DNA from: Maniola hyperantus
Lineage: Eukaryota > Arthropoda > Insecta > Lepidoptera > Nymphalidae
Direction: 5' to 3'
Length of the DNA stretch: 64,000 nucleotides
NCBI RefSeq assembly: GCF_902806685.2
Contig: NC_048548.1
Location: 11,372,557-11,436,556, forward strand
This document shows positions 59,260 to 64,000 of the stretch, in pieces; positions within the stretch are counted from its first letter, which is position 1, and every line of letters starts with the position of its first letter. The notes beneath the pieces are model-generated. The model had not been told where the DNA came from. It searched no databases and saw only the letters and a program-made list of their open reading frames with translations. Both the position numbers and the translations under genes were made by a program.

Positions 59260-59408
59260 TAGTACGCGACAGGTGGAGATTGGCAATCGGGGAGGGAACG
59301 CCCCGCACACCCGCGCAACCCGGTGCGGGCGAGTGCGGGTGACGTGTGGGTCTGCGGAGCATACCCCCGCCTCATACCCTGATTGCCATCCCAACCTGTC
59401 GCGGACTA
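59260..59408. mobile_element. GC-rich MITE family E, copy 2
   Basis: tagtacgcgacaggtggaga and the inverse of caacctgtcgcggacta. Interior ggcaatcggggagggaacg and ccctgattgcc. About 149 bp. Begins within three bases of the end of MITE P copy 6. Confidence 0.85.
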
Positions 59409-59742
59409 TACATGCCGAATTGAGGACCTCCATTTTTCTGGAAGGCGGTTAAAAATTGGTGTTTTCTCGTTGTACAATAAGAAAACGCTGGGGAAAAAAT
59501 GTATACTAAAATATCAATAGATACGTCTGATCCTGATTTGTTTCAATCGTATTAGATAAATAGTTAAAAAGCTTAGTATGTTAGCGCATATACATTTTAG
59601 TCGAAATTTTTTCCACTAGTGTCTACTGTAACTGACGGAACATTTATTGGTGTTAGCTTTTATTGTTATCTCATTGTTACTAATACATTTTGTAATCAAC
59701 TAATTGTCGTTGCGTCTACCGAATTATAAAATGTACTTACCT

Positions 59743-59886
59743 AGTACGCGGCGGAAAATAGTGTACATCGACCTTTAGAATGACGGCTTTGTAGAGCGTT
59801 GTCTCTGTCCCTCATATCGACGTTTTGTCGGTTACAACGACGTGATAAAGAGAATGCTCTTCAAAACCGCTGCTATCTCTTTCTAA
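59743..59886. mobile_element. MITE family P, copy 7, right end lost
   Basis: agtacgcggcggaaaatagt, catcgacctttagaatga, cggctttgtagagcgttgtc; ends after ctatctctttctaag. Confidence 0.8.
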
Positions 59887-60610
59887 GCCTACCTTAACGT
59901 TTAATGAAATATTACAATAGGAAACCTACTTAAACCAGGTGAAATCCTCTGTTGAATATCTTCGGTATCCATAAATGTCGACCGCCATTAAAAAATTCCC
60001 GCACTAGAGCGTATAAATTAAACGCCCTAGTATAGTAATTTAATGAAATGAAAGACAATGTTTAAGCAAATTAATATGTCTCTCTTTGAGCTTAAATCTG
60101 AATAAGCAAACTATTATGAGGTAGGAAATTGTGCGCACACGCAAATGGCTTTGATCCTGACAGTTGGAGCTAATTTTTCTGCTTGAAAATGACAATCATA
60201 ATGCTTTTCTTACGAGACTTATCAAATTCGTCTTTGAAGATGATTGTAATTCCAACTATGTGGAGCAATCACCCCACACAAATTATATTGCGGTAAATGC
60301 AACGACAAAATTAAATCATGTGTCTGCTTTTATTCGTAACCGCTTGTACAGTTCATTTTATACGAAACGTAATAGTATTGTATGGTAAATGCGCCGAACG
60401 TCAAATTCGATGGATGAACGCTGTCAGGCACTTCTTCCAAATATTGTGAAGCTCTGAATAATTCGAAATATATTTATATTAACTGTTCAAATGCTGGTTT
60501 TATTTCAAACCCAGCGACAGTCCAGGCAGAGTGAATCGACGATAAGTCAAAGTAGCCGACATGAAATCAAAGAAGAGCTCTAAAGAGCTTTAAAAATCGG
60601 CGTTTATAGG
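59887..60610. other. Unassigned intergenic stretch
   Basis: No supported gene between Rac1 and DPYD here. Confidence 0.5.
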
Positions 60611-60750
60611 CTAAGCGCAGTGTAGGACGACCTCTAGCCTGCTGGACCGATGACCTGAAGAAGGATGCGGGGAGCGGGTGGATGAGGAAGGCGGAGGACC
60701 GTGTTTGGTAGCGCGCTCTAGGAAAGGCCTATATGTAGCAGTGGACGCAT
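60611..60750 (+). mobile_element. RTE-type LINE 3' end fragment
   Basis: Translates G-R-P-L-A-C-W-T-D-D-L-K-K and GSGWMRKAEDRVW, then a stop and RALGKAYM. Same family of ends as 27045-27297. Confidence 0.7.
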
Positions 60751-60756
60751 AGGTAC

Positions 60757-60863
60757 AGTTTGAAGTCTGCTTATCCGCACTGGGCCAGCGTGGCAGGCTA
60801 TGGCCTAAAGTTAAGCCCTTCTCATTCAGAGAGGATCCAGATTGGGTTGATCATGATGATGAA
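60757..60863 (+). mobile_element. SINE S1 tail fragment
   Basis: tttgaagtctgcttatccgc, gccagcgtggcaggctatgg, cccttctcattcagagagga, ttgatcatgatgatgaaaa. Joined to the LINE end on its left. Confidence 0.75.
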
Positions 60864-61159
60864 AACTTGTTATAGCAATAAGGTGACCCCCAAGTCGATA
60901 GGTAAGTTTCTAAATGCATGGATGACCGACTGAAGGTTTAATAGAGGAAAATTTTATTGTAGAGATTATTGTAATAATTACTTATCTGGTCATGGATACT
61001 ATCACTAATATTTTTAATAAGTAAGTAGGATAGATAATTAGTTTATTTGAGTCTCAATAATTTGAATTAAAACAAGGTTAGCTCTCAGGGTCTCGATCAC
61101 GGAAAAGAATGTCTCATTCCACGAATCGAAGTCGCTTACCTATTTGTCGCTTAAATCAG
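60864..61159. other. Unassigned intergenic stretch
   Basis: Nothing recognised. Confidence 0.5.
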
Positions 61160-61432
61160 TAACTCTAGGGCAGGACTAATACTATAAAAGCGAAAATGTG
61201 TCGGTCTCTCGACTAACGGTAACAGACAGACCGACCGACACATTTTCCGTGTTTTCACGGGTCATCTGTTTAACCGATTTTAACGAAATTTAGTAGGTAC
61301 CTACTTACATACAGAGATAACTTGCACTCCGGAGACGAACCTAGGCTACTTTTTATCCAGGACAATCAATGTCTTCCCACGGGACATAAAATGAAAACCT
61401 TAATTCACGCGAATGAAATCGCAGGCATCTAG
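61160..61432 (+). repeat. Interspersed repeat family B, copy, with small hairpin
   Basis: gaaaatgtgtcggtctctcg and cagaccgaccgacacatttt form a hairpin at 61190-61250. Then gtcatctgtttaaccgattt, gataacttgcactccggaga and cacgcgaatgaaatcgcagg. Confidence 0.7.
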
Positions 61433-61632
61433 TATTATAAATGCGAAAGGATATGTAGGTAGGTACTGTCTGTTTGAACTACCTTTTCACGGGTCATTTG
61501 TTAAACCGATTTTGATAATACGGAAATTGGTAGAGAGAACTTGCATCCGGAGACTGGCCTAGGCTTTTTATCCCGGAAAATCAAAATCAAATTTTTAAAA
61601 ATTACGCTAATAAAGTCGTGGGCAGTCATCTC
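61433..61632 (+). repeat. Interspersed repeat family B, second copy in tandem
   Basis: tattataaatgcgaaaggat, ttcacgggtcatttgttaaa, acttgcatccggagactggc, cccggaaaatcaaaatcaaa. Head-to-tail with the previous copy. Confidence 0.7.
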
Positions 61633-61996
61633 ATAAATTTATACTGCGCAATATTTGGTCTGTAGAACAAAATATTTTATTCTTAAAGATTAATTTGTAT
61701 TTTTATAGATATGAACCTAAGTACTTCGGATACAAGGCTAGATAAAGAATGGGTCACGCTGGCATGTGCAATATTATTTTGAATCTAGTCTTTATACGAG
61801 CGTAGATAGAATGAGGGATCAATTTATATTGGACTCTGTAAAGATAAAGAAACTTGAAACACTGATCATCAGTCGTTAGTGCTGCGCTGCCAGTGAGCAG
61901 TCCACTGCGTCTGCGCGGAATTCGTGAATAATTAATTAAAAAGTGATTGATCGATTTTCAACTCAATCTTTACTGATAGAGAATCGATTTTCCAAT
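61633..61996 (+). promoter_or_regulatory. DPYD promoter and 5' UTR region
   Basis: A TCAGTC initiator-like motif at 61869-61874 (A at 61871) lies 126 bp before the ATG and is followed about 29 bases later by agtcc, a downstream-element-like word. GC-richer from 61875 to 61920. Role inferred from position; no transcript data. Confidence 0.4.
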
Positions 61997-62035
61997 ATGT
62001 CGAAAGTTTTAAGTCAAGAATTACCAGATATCGAG
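61997..62035 (+). CDS. su(r): DPYD coding exon 1
   Basis: 39 nt, 13 codons. tccaatATG start, donor GAG|gtcagt. Short enough to be missed by frame scans. Confidence 0.87.
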
Positions 62036-63583
62036 GTCAGTTGATACGATATTTCGAAATGTTATTTTATTTTACGCCTAGTGTTCATTACACTTTAGTG
62101 TTCATTGTTTTCAAGGTTAATAAACTTGTTTGTTATTGTTGAATTTTTATAAATGAAGACCGAGAATAATTACTACTAGGTAGGTACCTACCAAGGTACA
62201 TATAAACTTACCTAGGTAGGTCAAATAATTTTTGGTAGGTACCTAAAGTTACCTTAACCTATCATAACAGTACCTACCTACTTACGACAGACGACATTGT
62301 GATTTATAAGTAAATGGGATATAATAAATCGTGCGAAAAACAAATAAGTTGGTGACTGCTAATGGGATAGGTTAATATTAAAATTAATATGTTTGCGAAA
62401 AATTAAGATATTTAGCTATAATCTCTGGAGTAGGTAGGTACAATAAATACCTCATAATCTTCTAAATACTTCATATCTATAAAAATAATAATTAATCTAA
62501 TCTTTTAATAAAAAAATTTAAGTGACTATATTAAAAACTAAAGCGTGCGAAAAAATACTAAGTAATATAACCCTTCGTCCGACTCGTACTTGACCGGTTT
62601 TAACTTTTATCGGTTATTATAAGTGATTGCATCTTACTTTTGGTTAATGTGTGCTGCAAAACTGCCACAAACAGAGATTTTTTCGCATAATAATTTAAAC
62701 ACTGATCGGGCTCAGTAACTAGGTATACTTACCTACTTATTTTTAAATCACCATTTTCAGTACCTAGGTACCTATTTGTATTCGCCCTCGAGATTTCGCA
62801 CATTTCAGTATTTCAGTGATCAAACGGTTTTCTCGAAACCTATTGAACAGTTTCATAAATCATAGGTACCTATCTAGTGTGAAATTACATAATTATTCAA
62901 TTATTTCGTATCTAGATCGAAGATATTAGATAGGTACTTGCCACCTACTAAGTTGGTGCCATGTAGGTATGTGCCTAATTCGACAACCAAAAGTGAATGT
63001 GGATTTCCACTATCTAGAGAATTTGTACCTACTTCACATAATAATAGATAGATACCTAATATAGATAATCAGTAGTACCCTTATCAGTAGATACCCATAT
63101 TTACCCTTATTATAAATGCGAACGTGTGTTTGTTTGATGGTTTGTCCTTCAATCACGTCGCAACAGAGCAATGGATTGACGCGACGTCGTACGCGTGGAA
63201 TTAGGTTTTAAAAATCCCGTGGGAACTTTTTGATTTTCCGGGATAAAAAGTAGCCTATGTCACTCTCCAAGTCTTAAACTATAGGTAGGTACCTACCCAT
63301 GCAAAAAATCATGTCGATCCGTTGCTCCGTTGCGATGTGACTGAAGGACAAACCAATAAACCAACAAACAAGTAGGTAGGTAAGTATTTAAAGTAGGTAG
63401 GTACCTACGTTACATTTTCATAAACTCTTTTTTTAAGCAGTTACATATCCTTATCTACATTTGATATTCCAGAATTTACTAAAGTTAAATCCGACGGTAA
63501 AGCCCTACAGTAATTTGGTGCCGTCGGCCCAAACCAAGAAGAACAAACAGCACTGGAAAAGAAATGCCGACAGGAAATGTGGT
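61997..63583 (+). CDS. su(r): Dihydropyrimidine dehydrogenase (DPYD), 5' exons, gene runs off right end
   Basis: Two exons, 61997-62035 and 63473-63583, give 50 residues: MSKVLSQELPDIE, then NLLKLNPTVKPYS and KKNKQHWKRNADRKCG. This fits the N-terminus of DPYD (start, D-I-E, L-x-L-N-P, H-W-K-R-N-x-D), the NADPH- and Fe-S/flavin-dependent cytosolic enzyme that reduces uracil and thymine in the first step of pyrimidine breakdown. The first Cys of the Fe-S ligand region (K-C) is just reached. Intron 1 is 1437 bp; both introns are phase 0. The 13 + 37 codon split equals, as far as I recall, the human DPYD split. Later exons are outside the window. Confidence 0.88.
62036..63105. repeat. DPYD intron 1 with GTAGGTAC-type low-complexity DNA
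   Basis: Dense taggtacc/ggtacctacc words at 62175-62285, 62430-62445, 62700-62780, 62865-62970, 63020-63105 and 63280-63420. The tetranucleotide GGTA/TACC can pair with itself. No gene inside. Confidence 0.75.
63106..63372 (+). repeat. Interspersed repeat family B, copy
   Basis: cccttattataaatgcgaac, gtttgtttgatggtttgtcc, gggataaaaagtagcctatg, and tgcgatgtgactgaaggaca, aaccaacaaacaag. Arranged as a fold-back: head and tail are inverted copies (tggtttgtccttcaatcacg versus tgtgactgaaggacaaacca). Confidence 0.75.
63473..63583 (+). CDS. su(r): DPYD coding exon 2
   Basis: Acceptor gatattccag, donor gtaagt. 111 nt, 37 codons, N-L-L-K-L-N-P to R-K-C-G. Confidence 0.88.
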
Positions 63584-63618
63584 GTAAGTAAAAAGTATAT
63601 ACTTAACCCGAAAAATTT

Positions 63619-63780
63619 AACTCCTGTCGCGCCATTTTAAGTTTTATCTCAAAATTCATGTCAAAAGTACGATTTGAGCAGATTTGAGCACTGAGTCCTT
63701 ATTTTAAAGGAGAACAGTACTTTTGATAGGTATGACAGTTGACGGTTGACCCATGAAATTAAAATGGCGCGTGAGGAGTT
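63619..63780. mobile_element. MITE family F in DPYD intron 2
   Basis: Left aactcctgtcgcgccatttt, right aaaatggcgcgtgaggagtt; inverted with about three mismatches. The inner parts atgtcaaaagtacgattt and aacagtacttttgata also pair. It starts 35 bp after exon 2. Confidence 0.85.
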
Positions 63781-64000
63781 TTGAACGGACTATAAAAAAA
63801 GTCCTAAATGTAGTTCATATAAAAATACATTCCACGAAAGTTGACAAAGTGCTAGTGCTGACTGCGATCGTATCACGCGCGGAGCACCGGACTTTGGGCG
63901 TGAATTCCCCTGAAACACAACTCAAGAGTCGGATGACCTTTTAAGATTGGAGCAGTGCACATAAAGTAAACGCAACGCATTCATGTTGCGTAAATACGTT
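63781..64000. other. DPYD intron 2, unassigned end
   Basis: Nothing recognised up to the window edge. An open stretch starting in MITE F is rejected as a gene. Confidence 0.5.

Overview
The window looks like lepidopteran nuclear DNA: AT-rich, long introns with GT/AG boundaries, and dense short interspersed repeats whose conserved ends (for example the cgcggacgaagtcgcgggc end) I know from moth and butterfly genomes. The order-level assignment is inference; no species can be named. It holds parts of three host genes. (1) A single-exon MOF/KAT8 histone acetyltransferase lies on the minus strand (1488-2816). (2) The complete Rac1 small GTPase gene lies on the plus strand, with five coding exons between 3884 and 51852 (192 codons) split by a 42.2-kb first intron. 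(3) The first two coding exons of dihydropyrimidine dehydrogenase (DPYD, fly su(r)) lie at 61997-62035 and 63473-63583; that gene runs off the right end. mof and Rac1 are divergent, with about 1.07 kb between start codons. Rac1 and DPYD are in tandem.

Most of the rest is mobile DNA. The most striking element is a complete BEL/Pao LTR retrotransposon (15715-22546) in Rac1 intron 1, in the sense orientation. It has two 509-bp LTRs that read as identical, a 5-bp target duplication (ATTGT), a primer-binding site, a polypurine tract and one uninterrupted 1907-codon gag-pol frame with visible zinc knuckles, protease, reverse transcriptase, RNase H and integrase motifs. It is very young and possibly active. 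A mariner element with near-perfect terminal inverted repeats and a broken transposase sits in Rac1 intron 2 (47228-48521).

Around these are at least nine kinds of fold-back MITE, two tRNA-derived SINE families (one with a tRNA-Phe-like head), several RTE-type LINE 3' ends that terminate in TGATGA-type tails, other LINE tails, and three families of short lepidopteran repeats called A, B and D here. Many repeats interrupt or abut each other. I saw no convincing nested host gene in Rac1 intron 1, no functional tRNA or rRNA gene, no CRISPR array and no new multi-gene system. The observations most worth checking are the intact BEL/Pao copy in a conserved GTPase gene, the DPYD 5' exons hidden among repeats, a possible Rac1 3'-UTR intron that would remove transposon fragments, and several long perfect hairpins.
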